Notes: a model not told the origin generated them from the sequence alone. 5,426 nt of DNA from Victivallaceae bacterium (GCA_028717165.1 JAQUOK010000263.1:1-5426), one strand, 5' to 3'. Positions 1 through 5,426 are shown, counted from the first letter of the stretch. Translations and numbers: made by a program.

Positions 1-509
1 GTACTCAAAACGAACTCCAGTTCCGCCATAGTGTGAACTTCCGCCAGCACCTCCAGGTCAGCTTCATATGCGGCCGCAAGGAGTCTCCTGAAAGTATCTT
101 CCGGCAAAACTGCGGCAATCAGCAGAACCGCGTCCGCACCGTAAGCCGCCGCCTCTTTAATCTGGTATTCGTCAAAAATAAAATCCTTGCGCAATACCGG
201 GATATTCACCACCCCGGCAACCGTTTTCAGATATTCCAGCGAACCCTTGAAATAAAACTGTTCGGTCAAAACCGACAAGGCCGCCGCCCCGGCACTTTCG
301 AGTTCCTTCGCCAGTTCCGGCGGCCGGAAATCATCCCGGATAAGCCCTTTAGAAGGAGAAGCTTTTTTTATTTCGGCGATAACGTTGAAAGCGTCCCGAC
401 TCAAAGCCGCCGTGAAACATTTTTTTCTGACCGGGCGTTTTCTTCCCGGCAGCGTAACTTTTTTCAGCGCTTCGCGGTTGGTCGCGATTATTTTTTCGAG
501 AATATTCAT
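1..509 (-). CDS. trpC: Indole-3-glycerol phosphate synthase, N-terminal 169 residues (partial, cut by window edge)
   Basis: TrpC converts carboxyphenylamino-deoxyribulose phosphate to indole-3-glycerol phosphate, the ring-closing step of tryptophan synthesis, in the cytoplasm. I translated the minus strand from the ATG at 509-507. Family motifs appear in order: AEIKKASPSKG (residues 45-55), LSVLTEQFYFKGS (78-90), VLRKDFIFDEYQI (105-117), GADAVLLI (124-131) and LEVLAEVHT (152-160). By family knowledge Glu46, Lys48, Lys108 and Glu157 match the catalytic residues of the TIM-barrel enzyme. The ATG overlaps the trpD stop as ATGA (509-506), which implies translational coupling; a GAGG lies about 10 nt upstream inside trpD. 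Roughly 85-90 residues of the usual ~255-260 lie beyond position 1. No frameshift or missing motif is visible. The identification is secure; only the C-terminus is unseen. Confidence 0.96.
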   Translation of the reverse strand, partial: MNILEKIIATNREALKKVTLPGRKRPVRKKCFTAALSRDAFNVIAEIKKASPSKGLIRDDFRPPELAKELESAGAAALSVLTEQFYFKGSLEYLKTVAGVVNIPVLRKDFIFDEYQIKEAAAYGADAVLLIAAVLPEDTFRRLLAAAYEADLEVLAEVHTMAELEFVLS

Positions 510-1519
510 GAATTGCTCGCCTCAATAAGCAGATTCAGTTTTCCCATTGCCGCGCCGGAATCAATGGACTGCTCCGCCAGTCTGACGCCGTCTTCGAGGG
601 TGTCGGATTTTTCTCCGGCCACTATCGCGGCAGCGGCATTCATCAAGACCGTCGCACGGGCGCCGTCATGCCGTTCCCCGGCAAGGATTTCACGGGTGAT
701 CGCCGCATTGGTTTCCGCGTCGCCGCCGGCGAGGTCTTCAGCATCGTAGCTTTGCCCGACCAGCATTTCAGGATATAATTCATAGGTTTTTATCACCCTG
801 TCCCGCAATTCGGTAACCCTAGTCGTCTGAGTACAGGTGATTTCATCGAGTCCATCCTGCCCGTAGACTATAAACGCCCTGCGGGCGCCGAGATTTTTCA
901 GTACCTCCGCAAAAAGCTCGGTCAGGGCCGGAGCAAAAACCCCGATAACCTGCCCGGTCGCACCCGCCGGATTCGTCAACGGCCCGAGGATATTGAATAT
1001 CGTCCGCAGTTTCAGTTCGCGCCTGACCGGCATAACATGTTTCATCGCCGGATGCATTCTCGGAGCGAACAGAAAACCGATCCCGTTATTCCGGATACTG
1101 TGTTCCATCACCGCCGGATCAACGTCCAGATTGAAACCCAAAGCCGCCAGAACGTCGGCTGAACCGCACATGCTCGAACTGCTCCGGTTACCGTGTTTCG
1201 CAACCGTTACTCCCGCCCCCGCGGTCACAAAAGCCGCAGTCGTGGAAATATTGAAAGTATTGGCGCCGTCGCCGCCGGTACCGCAGGTATCGACAACCGT
1301 CCCGGCGCCGGCATCGATAAACACGGCATTGTGCCGCATTGCCTGCGCCGCTCCGGTAACCTCGCTGATGCTTTCGCCTTTCATCCGCAAAGCGATCAGC
1401 ATGGCCGCCATTTGCACGCCGCTTGCGTCGCCGCGCATTATGGTTTCCATGACTTCAGCCATTTCCTGCGTTGACAAATCAATTTTATCGACAACTTTCT
1501 TCAGCGCCTCATTAAACAT
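506..1519 (-). CDS. trpD: Anthranilate phosphoribosyltransferase
   Basis: TrpD transfers phosphoribose from PRPP to anthranilate, the second step of the pathway. The 337-residue product has the family's usual length and signatures: an N-terminal helical domain, the PRPP-binding CGTGGDG loop (residues 79-85) followed by NTFNIST, KHGNR (108-112), GSADVLAALG (119-128), NILGPLTNP (176-184) and the metal-binding GLDEIT (223-228). The loop after KHGNR reads SSSSMCGSADV, where many homologues have a V-S-S-(K/R)-S pattern; this looks like variation, not damage. I chose the ATG at 1519-1517. A GAGG at 1529-1526 stands six bases ahead of it, whereas the in-frame ATG at 1531, which overlaps the trpG stop, has no ribosome binding site. 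With this start the intergenic gap to trpG is 8 nt and the binding site overlaps the trpG TGA. The gene is a stand-alone TrpD, not a TrpGD fusion. Confidence 0.96.
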   Translation of the reverse strand: MFNEALKKVVDKIDLSTQEMAEVMETIMRGDASGVQMAAMLIALRMKGESISEVTGAAQAMRHNAVFIDAGAGTVVDTCGTGGDGANTFNISTTAAFVTAGAGVTVAKHGNRSSSSMCGSADVLAALGFNLDVDPAVMEHSIRNNGIGFLFAPRMHPAMKHVMPVRRELKLRTIFNILGPLTNPAGATGQVIGVFAPALTELFAEVLKNLGARRAFIVYGQDGLDEITCTQTTRVTELRDRVIKTYELYPEMLVGQSYDAEDLAGGDAETNAAITREILAGERHDGARATVLMNAAAAIVAGEKSDTLEDGVRLAEQSIDSGAAMGKLNLLIEASNS

Positions 1520-1531
1520 AGACTGCCTCAT
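1520..1531 (-). promoter_or_regulatory. trpD ribosome binding site overlapping the trpG stop codon
   Basis: On the minus strand the trpG stop TGA (1530-1528) overlaps a GAGG (1529-1526), six bases before the ATG at 1519. This decides the trpD start in favour of 1519 over the upstream ATG at 1531. It also places ribosomes ending trpG directly on the trpD initiation site, consistent with coupled translation of the two proteins. Confidence 0.75.
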
Positions 1532-2103
1532 TTTTTTATTGCATTCAAAAAATTAGCCAATTGTCTTTTCCCGGTCGAAGTCAATACCGACTCAGGATGG
1601 TACTGGATGCCCTCTATGGCGAATTCCTTGTGGCGCACTCCCATGATCTCGCCGTCATCGGTCGTTCTGGCAGTAATTTCCAGACATTCGGGAAGACTTT
1701 TTTCTTCCAGCGCCAGCGAATGATAACGCACTACTTTGACGTCAGCCGGAAGTTTCTCGAAAAGCCCTTTGCCGTCATGTTTGATCTGCGACGTTTTGCC
1801 ATGCATGATCTTTTTCGCCTGGACCACCCTGCCGCCGAAAACCTGCCCGATCGCCTGGTGCCCGAGGCAAACCCCGAGCACCGGGATTTTCCCGGCCGCG
1901 GCCCTGATCAGTTCCATGGAAATCCCGGCGCTTTCAGGACGTCCGGGGCCGGGAGAAATAACTATCGCATCCGGTTCCATGTCCAGGGCTTCCCGCACGG
2001 TCAGTTCGTCATTGCGTTTCACGACTACCTCATAACCCAGGGCTGAAATATATTGCACTAAATTATAAGTAAACGAATCATAATTATCTATCATCAATAT
2101 CAT
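1528..2103 (-). CDS. trpG: Anthranilate synthase glutamine amidotransferase subunit (component II)
   Basis: TrpG hydrolyses glutamine and passes ammonia to TrpE for anthranilate formation. The 191-residue protein is a complete class I glutamine amidotransferase of normal length for an unfused TrpG. It begins MILMIDNYDSFTYNL, has the oxyanion-region PGPGRPESAG (51-60), the nucleophile elbow GVCLGHQAIG with Cys79 (77-86), the conserved YHSLAL (127-132) and the catalytic His169 and Glu171 in HPES. A GGAG at 2115-2112 lies eight bases before the ATG, which supports this start. It follows trpE after a 59-nt gap made largely of heptamer repeats and precedes trpD by 8 nt. The close homologue PabA is possible in principle, and some bacteria use one subunit for both TrpE and PabB, but the setting between trpE and trpD makes TrpG the primary role. 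Confidence 0.95.
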   Translation of the reverse strand: MILMIDNYDSFTYNLVQYISALGYEVVVKRNDELTVREALDMEPDAIVISPGPGRPESAGISMELIRAAAGKIPVLGVCLGHQAIGQVFGGRVVQAKKIMHGKTSQIKHDGKGLFEKLPADVKVVRYHSLALEEKSLPECLEITARTTDDGEIMGVRHKEFAIEGIQYHPESVLTSTGKRQLANFLNAIKK

Positions 2104-2111
2104 ATTAAATG

Positions 2112-2160
2112 CTCCATTATCAGTTATCAGTTTTCAGTATTATTCATTCAATTTTCAATT
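2112..2160 (-). repeat. Seven in-phase degenerate heptamers in the trpE-trpG gap
   Basis: Read on the minus strand, 2160 to 2112 divides exactly into seven 7-base units: AATTGAA twice, TGAATAA, TACTGAA, AACTGAT twice, then AATGGAG. The consensus is about AAYTGAW. The array fills almost all the 59-nt spacer, and its last unit contains the GGAG of the trpG ribosome binding site. I see no hairpin or promoter in it. Degenerate AT-rich heptamer arrays of this kind arise by slippage. Confidence 0.7.
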
Positions 2161-2162
2161 AT

Positions 2163-3647
<1,485 letters not shown>

Positions 3648-3696
3648 TTTTCCTCTCTCCTTTACTATTTTCAGTCATATTTATCTCAGTATCAAT

Positions 3697-3734
3697 AAAA
3701 AACGCGGATCAAACTTTTTCAAGTTCGATCCGCG
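3697..3734 (-). terminator. trp attenuator: intrinsic terminator (3:4 hairpin) upstream of trpE
   Basis: On the minus strand CGCGGATCGAACTT (3734-3721) pairs with AAGTTTGATCCGCG (3716-3703) across a GAAA loop (3720-3717), then six T residues (3702-3697) follow. The 14-bp stem is unbroken in the minus-strand RNA because its one non-Watson-Crick position is G-U; in the plus-strand RNA the same position would be an A-C mismatch. The hairpin is therefore best formed in the direction of the trp operon. It lies between the leader peptide stop and trpE and would end transcription before the structural genes. Confidence 0.92.
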
Positions 3735-3787
3735 ATAATCAATCATTTATTAATCAAACAGCACAGAATACACTACGGACGAACTCG
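3720..3787 (-). promoter_or_regulatory. trp antiterminator (2:3 pairing) competing with the attenuator
   Basis: On the minus strand CGAGTTCGTCCG (3787-3776), the last four sense codons of the leader peptide, can pair with CGGATCGAACTTG (3732-3720). This gives 12 base pairs with one bulged U and one G-U. The second strand is the left arm of the terminator, so the two hairpins exclude each other. A ribosome at the leader stop (3775-3773) would mask the first strand and allow termination. A ribosome stalled on the Trp codons (3805-3797) would leave most of it free and favour readthrough into trpE. The mechanism is inferred from these pairings and from the known logic of amino-acid operon attenuators. 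Confidence 0.85.
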
Positions 3788-3819
3788 CCGGCAGCGCCAC
3801 CACCAAAATTTGCTGTTTG
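3755..3819 (-). repeat. Leader 1:2-type inverted repeat enclosing the Trp codons
   Basis: On the minus strand CAAACAGCA (3819-3811, leader codons 5-8) is perfectly complementary to TGCTGTTTG (3763-3755), 47 nt downstream. The enclosed loop holds the three Trp codons, the antiterminator strand and the stop codon. In an untranslated leader this 9-bp stem would trap the antiterminator strand in its loop and so favour the terminator. It is a plausible counterpart of the 1:2 pause hairpin of known attenuators. Confidence 0.65.
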
Positions 3820-3832
3820 TATTAAAAGCCAT
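3773..3832 (-). CDS. trpL: trp operon leader peptide with three tandem Trp codons
   Basis: A 19-codon reading frame on the minus strand encodes MAFNTNSKFWWWRCRRVRP and ends at TAG (3775-3773). The three consecutive TGG codons (3805-3797) are the hallmark of a regulatory leader peptide that senses charged tRNA-Trp. An AGG (3843-3841) stands eight bases ahead of the ATG, an acceptable ribosome binding site. The frame lies between a TTGACA element and the attenuator hairpin, and its last codons form one strand of the antiterminator. The peptide itself probably has no function beyond being translated. The arginine-rich end (RCRRVRP) follows from the GC-rich sequence needed for pairing. The frame is too short to be called by usual gene finders; the combination of Trp run, pairing arms and position makes the call strong. 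Confidence 0.92.
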   Translation of the reverse strand: MAFNTNSKFWWWRCRRVRP

Positions 3833-3856
3833 TCTAAAAACCTGTTTTGTTCAGTT

Positions 3857-3891
3857 CCTATAAAAAGAATCCTTGAAATGCAATTTGTCAA
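3857..3891 (-). promoter_or_regulatory. Probable trp operon promoter
   Basis: On the minus strand a perfect TTGACA -35 hexamer occupies 3891-3886. The matching -10 is unclear: TATAGG (3862-3857) is the best TATA-like hexamer but stands 23 nt away, and the sequence at 16-18 nt (TTCTTT, TCTTTT, CTTTTT) is poor. An alternative -35, TTGCAT (3883-3878), gives a 15-nt gap to TATAGG. Either choice starts transcription around 3850, about 20 nt before the leader ATG, the right distance for an attenuated operon. I see no operator that I can name. Confidence 0.5.
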
Positions 3892-4018
3892 GACTGAAAA
3901 CCGAAAATTTCATCAGTTTTATTATTATCCTTCAGCCGCCGATCATTTATTTTCCGGAAATTTAATCATTAACAACCCAAAAAACTGTAACCGTTATACC
4001 GCATCTGTCCACTATCAT
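3892..4018. other. Intergenic stretch with no recognised gene
   Basis: This AT-rich segment lies between the trp promoter and the inserted element. I see no coding sequence with a ribosome binding site and no RNA gene. The only structure is a 10-bp perfect palindrome TTTCCGGAAA at 3951-3960, which could be a regulator site but is short enough to be chance. Confidence 0.5.
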
Positions 4019-4023
4019 AATAA

Positions 4024-4045
4024 AACGCCGTGTGCAAGTTTTTTT
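4024..4045 (+). repeat. Left terminal inverted repeat of the MITE-like element
   Basis: This 22-bp arm is perfectly complementary to 4197-4218. The outer end is AACGCC and the inner end is a run of seven T. The next bases on each side do not pair, so the repeat has sharp ends. Confidence 0.85.
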
Positions 4046-4196
4046 ATTGTGCCTGCCGGGATACGGCTTGTTTTCGAATGCCGCCGCATTACACATTTCC
4101 TGGAGGGCGAGTGTCCTCACGAGCCGAAATACGTTAACCGTTTGCGGCTCGACAGAGTCGCGCCCTTGAGTTTCCTCTCTGAGGCGAAAATGTCGA

Positions 4197-4218
4197 AAAA
4201 AAACTTGCACACGGCGTT
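4197..4218 (-). repeat. Right terminal inverted repeat of the MITE-like element
   Basis: Exact inverse of the left arm: seven A, then CTTGCACACGGCGTT, ending at 4218. The arm faces the downstream gene and carries an outward TTGCAC (4205-4210) with an imperfect AT-rich -10-like stretch near 4226-4233, so it could influence transcription of that gene. That influence is speculative. Confidence 0.85.
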
Positions 4219-4226
4219 AATAAAGT

Positions 4227-4263
4227 AATACAGATACGGATTTTTACCGACTGTATTTCCGTA
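4227..4263 (+). repeat. Overlapping inverted repeats upstream of the exported-protein gene
   Basis: AATACAG (4227-4233) pairs with CTGTATT (4251-4257), with CGG/CCG inside (4237-4239, 4247-4249). In competition, TACGGA (4235-4240) pairs with TCCGTA (4258-4263). The pairs could be operator half-sites or alternative hairpins just ahead of the gene. They lie outside the MITE-like element. Confidence 0.4.
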
Positions 4264-4271
4264 AATAAACA
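4243..4271 (+). promoter_or_regulatory. Possible promoter for the exported-protein gene
   Basis: TTTACC (4243-4248) and TAAACA (4266-4271) are 17 nt apart, a sigma-70-like arrangement with modest hexamers. Transcription would start near 4278, leaving only a short leader that still includes the AGGAG (4284-4288). The inverted repeats at 4227-4263 overlap the -35 and spacer, so a regulator could act there. Confidence 0.35.
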
Positions 4272-4294
4272 CACCATAAAAGCAGGAGTATGAA

Positions 4295-4807
4295 ATGAAA
4301 CCAAAAGGAAAATTGCTTGTCGCCTTGTTACTCGCAATCAGCGGAATTGCCGTTAACGCCCAGGACGACCCGCCGCCTGACCGTCCGCGAGGCCGCGGCC
4401 CTGCGGCCATGAATATAGAAGAACTTAAAACCGAACTTAAACTTTCCGAAGAACAATGCGGCAAACTCAAACCGGTTCTCGACAAAATCAAAAGTATTTT
4501 TGAGGCGGGACGTCCGCAAGGCAGACCAGATTCGCAATCAGGTTCGAAGTCCGGTTCAAAATCAGATTCACGAAAAAAACGCGGCAGCCGGGATGAAATG
4601 AAAAAGAAAATGCAGGAAATGCAGACGAAAATATTAGCCGCTCTTGAACCAGCAAAAGAATTCCTGAGCAATGAACAATACGAAAAATTGAAGAAAAAAT
4701 TCACCAGACCTCCCAGAGACAAACACAGGAAACGGTCTGACAGAGAAAACGATTCCGATAATTCACAAGAATTCAACGGCCCGCCGGACAGAGACGACGA
4801 CTTATAG
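4295..4807 (+). CDS. Exported, highly charged Spy/CpxP (LTXXQ)-like protein
   Basis: The 170-residue product starts with a clear signal peptide: basic MKPKGK, a hydrophobic core at residues 7-19, and a VNA-QDD cleavage site after Ala22. The mature part has a Pro/Arg-rich segment (26-36) and a helix with ELKLSEEQCGKLKPVLDKI (47-65). A Ser/Gly/Lys linker SGSKSGSKSDS (82-92) follows, then a Lys/Met/Glu-rich helix (99-117), LSNEQYEKLKKKF (124-136) and a charged tail ending DDDL. The two L-S-x-E-Q segments resemble the paired LTXXQ motifs of Spy/CpxP periplasmic proteins, known as chaperones and envelope- or metal-stress sensors. This is pattern resemblance only, so no gene symbol is given. AGGAG (4284-4288) lies six bases before the ATG; an earlier ATG at 4290 stops after two codons. 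A strong terminator follows, so the gene is probably transcribed alone. A long antisense frame is a compositional shadow. Confidence 0.85.
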   Translation: MKPKGKLLVALLLAISGIAVNAQDDPPPDRPRGRGPAAMNIEELKTELKLSEEQCGKLKPVLDKIKSIFEAGRPQGRPDSQSGSKSGSKSDSRKKRGSRDEMKKKMQEMQTKILAALEPAKEFLSNEQYEKLKKKFTRPPRDKHRKRSDRENDSDNSQEFNGPPDRDDDL

Positions 4808-4835
4808 TTTCTGGGAACGGCTCTATAATTATCCC

Positions 4836-4885
4836 GGAAAGAACAGCCCGTTTTTTAAAAGGCGGACTGTTCTTTCCCTTTTTTT
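4836..4885 (+). terminator. Intrinsic terminator after the exported-protein gene
   Basis: GGAAAGAACAG (4836-4846) pairs perfectly with CTGTTCTTTCC (4867-4877). After one C-A mismatch, CCG (4848-4850) pairs with CGG (4863-4865) around a 12-nt loop. A run of seven T (4879-4885) follows after one C. The hairpin begins 28 nt after the stop codon and insulates rpmH from the upstream gene. Confidence 0.93.
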
Positions 4886-4913
4886 CCGACTTGTGAAACT
4901 GTCTTTTCCCCGC

Positions 4914-4959
4914 TTCAAAACCGCTAAAAAAAGAGCTTTTTTACAGCTTGCGGCTTGAA
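4914..4959. repeat. AT-rich nested inverted repeat between terminator and rpmH promoter
   Basis: TTCAA (4914-4918) and CCGC (4921-4924) can pair with GCGG (4950-4953) and TTGAA (4955-4959). They enclose AAAAAAG/CTTTTTT around a two-base centre. The stem is broken and weak; it might be a backup terminator or may have no function. Confidence 0.35.
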
Positions 4960-4998
4960 AAAATACTTAAAGCGTGTAGTTTTCTGGTTTGTGTTGTC

Positions 4999-5027
4999 TT
5001 TACAATTTTGTCTGCAGTGGGTAATGT
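4999..5027 (+). promoter_or_regulatory. Probable rpmH promoter
   Basis: TTTACA (4999-5004) and TAATGT (5022-5027) are separated by 17 nt, a good sigma-70-type match. Transcription would begin near 5034, giving an rpmH leader of about 57 nt. It lies downstream of the intrinsic terminator, as expected for an independent rpmH-rnpA unit. Confidence 0.55.
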
Positions 5028-5090
5028 GGTTTGCACCCCCCCGCACTTATATATCAAAAAAATTAAATGTAAAAAAGGATTTATTACGAA

Positions 5091-5225
5091 ATGAAAAGGA
5101 CTTTTCAGCCTTCGAACAGAAAGAGGAAACGCAGAATCGGCTTCAGAGCCAGAATGGCAACCAGTAGCGGTCGTAATCTTATCAGGCGTCGTCGCCAAAA
5201 GGGGCGTGCTGTACTTAGCGCGTAA
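5091..5225 (+). CDS. rpmH: 50S ribosomal protein L34
   Basis: This 44-residue protein of the large ribosomal subunit begins MKRTFQPSNRKRKRRIGFRA and ends GRNLIRRRRQKGRAVLSA. It matches the L34 family in length, in the MKRT-x-QPS start, in the GFRARM core (17-22) and in the very high arginine and lysine content that binds 23S rRNA. The family more often has a Tyr at position 5, KRTHGFRARM and KGR near the end; the present Phe and RRIGFRARM are mild variants. An AGGA (5076-5079) stands 11 nt before the ATG, and a promoter-like pair lies at 4999-5027. The following gene is rnpA, the usual neighbour of rpmH across bacteria, which confirms the call. Overlapping longer frames on both strands lack family features. 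Confidence 0.97.
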   Translation: MKRTFQPSNRKRKRRIGFRARMATSSGRNLIRRRRQKGRAVLSA

Positions 5226-5229
5226 TCAG

Positions 5230-5246
5230 TAAACGAGAGTCGTTTA
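5230..5246 (+). repeat. Small perfect hairpin just after rpmH
   Basis: TAAACGA (5230-5236) and TCGTTTA (5240-5246) are exact inverses around GAG, five bases after the rpmH stop. No T run follows, so it is not an ordinary terminator. It could slow transcription or protect the rpmH mRNA end and so help set the ratio of L34 to RNase P protein. Confidence 0.5.
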
Positions 5247-5304
5247 ACAATAATTCTGCCATATTTCCCCGGCAGTGATCAGATGAATTTGGTTACATGC
5301 GATT

Positions 5305-5426
5305 TTGAAAAAAAGTCTAACATCAGTCGATAAATTACGCTTGAGATCAGATTTCGATTATGTCAGGGATAACGGTGTCAAATATGTTGCAGGTTGTTTA
5401 TTATTGGTAGCGGCCCCGTCTCCTGA
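5305..5426 (+). CDS. rnpA: Ribonuclease P protein component, N-terminal 40 residues (partial, cut by window edge)
   Basis: RnpA is the small basic protein that assists the RNase P RNA in trimming tRNA 5' ends. The frame ending at the right edge reads KLRLRSDFDYVRDNGVKYVA and then GCLLLVAAPSP. This matches the family's N-terminal pattern (R)LR-x-R-x-DF-x-x-V-x-x-x-G-x-(K/R). Its place about 80 bp after rpmH is the near-universal arrangement. The start is unusual: the frame is closed upstream by a TGA at 5284-5286 and contains no ATG or GTG before the conserved block. TTG at 5305 gives an N-terminus of normal length (KKSLTSVDKLRLRSDF after Met) and is my choice, although no good ribosome binding site precedes it. 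An ATG at 5283 lies in another frame and would need a -1 base change in the A7 run at 5308-5314. Identity is firm; the start is not. Confidence 0.85.
   Translation, partial: MKKSLTSVDKLRLRSDFDYVRDNGVKYVAGCLLLVAAPSP

Larger units (their letters stand above)
4019..4223. mobile_element. MITE-like element: perfect 22-bp terminal inverted repeats flanked by a 5-bp AATAA duplication
   Basis: The sequence at 4024-4045 (starting AACGCCGTGTGCAAG and ending in seven T) is the exact reverse complement of 4197-4218. Complementarity stops cleanly at both outer ends. Immediately outside, AATAA occurs on both sides (4019-4023 and 4219-4223), as expected of a 5-bp target-site duplication. The 195-bp element has no transposase and no credible gene. 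Its interior is GC-richer than its flanks and has nested inverted repeats: GAGCCG/CGGCTC (4121-4126, 4145-4150), AGGGCG/CGCCCT (4104-4109, 4161-4166) and ACATTT/AAATGT (4093-4098, 4188-4193). Frames read through it in both directions but lack start signals. This fits a miniature inverted-repeat element mobilised in trans; the source transposon family is not recognisable from the window. Confidence 0.8.

Noticed and set aside
33..749. 238-codon plus-strand frame opposite trpC and trpD
   Set aside because: It is antisense to two genes with intact family motifs and translates to a Phe/Arg/Ser-rich shadow sequence. The plus-strand frames opposite trpD, trpG and trpE were dismissed for the same reason.
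3951..3960. TTTCCGGAAA palindrome as a regulator site
   Set aside because: A single 10-bp palindrome in AT-rich DNA is weak evidence, and no second copy or matching regulator gene is visible.
3962..4210. 82-codon minus-strand frame through the MITE-like element
   Set aside because: It begins in the terminal inverted repeat and runs out into the flank; I see no start signal and no family features.
3878..4228. 116-codon plus-strand frame over the intergenic region and the inserted element
   Set aside because: It has no ribosome binding site, crosses the boundary of the inserted element and shows no recognisable domain. It also overlaps the -35 region of the trp promoter on the other strand.
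4117..4776. 219-codon minus-strand frame antisense to the exported-protein gene
   Set aside because: The plus-strand gene has a signal peptide, a ribosome binding site and a terminator. The antisense product is Ser/Phe-rich as expected from the reverse complement of a Lys/Glu/Arg-rich gene, and its C-terminal part runs into the MITE-like element.
4886..5090. Possible replication origin next to rpmH-rnpA
   Set aside because: rpmH-rnpA often lies near dnaA and oriC, but I found no cluster of TTATCCACA-like DnaA boxes and no dnaA in the window.
4955..5167. 70-codon plus-strand frame overlapping rpmH in another frame
   Set aside because: It depends on a TTG start, overlaps the clear L34 gene and covers that gene's promoter region.
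4941..5198. 85-codon minus-strand frame across the rpmH region
   Set aside because: It is antisense to rpmH, has no ribosome binding site that I can see and no recognisable domain.

Overview
The window is bacterial chromosome. It carries a divergent pair of transcription units: a tryptophan biosynthesis operon on the minus strand (left two thirds) and, on the plus strand, a small exported-protein gene followed by the conserved pair rpmH-rnpA. The signal-peptide-bearing Spy/CpxP-like protein, the mid-range base composition and the style of the L34 and RNase P proteins fit a Gram-negative bacterium, perhaps of the Verrucomicrobiota/Lentisphaerota (PVC) group. That placement is inference; no 16S or other firm marker is present.

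Minus strand, in order of transcription (high to low coordinates): a TTGACA-type promoter element near 3890; a 19-codon leader peptide gene with three tandem Trp codons (3832-3773); a strong intrinsic terminator closed by a GAAA loop (3734-3697); then trpE, trpG, trpD and the first 169 codons of trpC, which runs off the left edge. TrpE and TrpG together make anthranilate synthase, TrpD adds the phosphoribosyl group, and TrpC closes the indole ring. The leader can form mutually exclusive terminator and antiterminator structures, so the operon appears to be controlled by ribosome-mediated attenuation. A 49-bp array of seven in-phase heptamers fills most of the trpE-trpG gap, and its last unit contains the trpG ribosome binding site.

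Between the two units (3892-4294) lies a 195-bp element with perfect 22-bp terminal inverted repeats and a 5-bp AATAA duplication on each side, which is the signature of a miniature non-autonomous transposon (MITE).

Plus strand: a 170-residue secreted, highly charged Spy/LTXXQ-like protein (4295-4807) with a strong intrinsic terminator; an AT-rich promoter region; rpmH (ribosomal protein L34, 44 aa, 5091-5225); a small hairpin; and the start of rnpA (RNase P protein), cut by the right edge and apparently using a non-ATG start.

The two most notable items are the complete Trp-codon attenuator and the MITE-like element.
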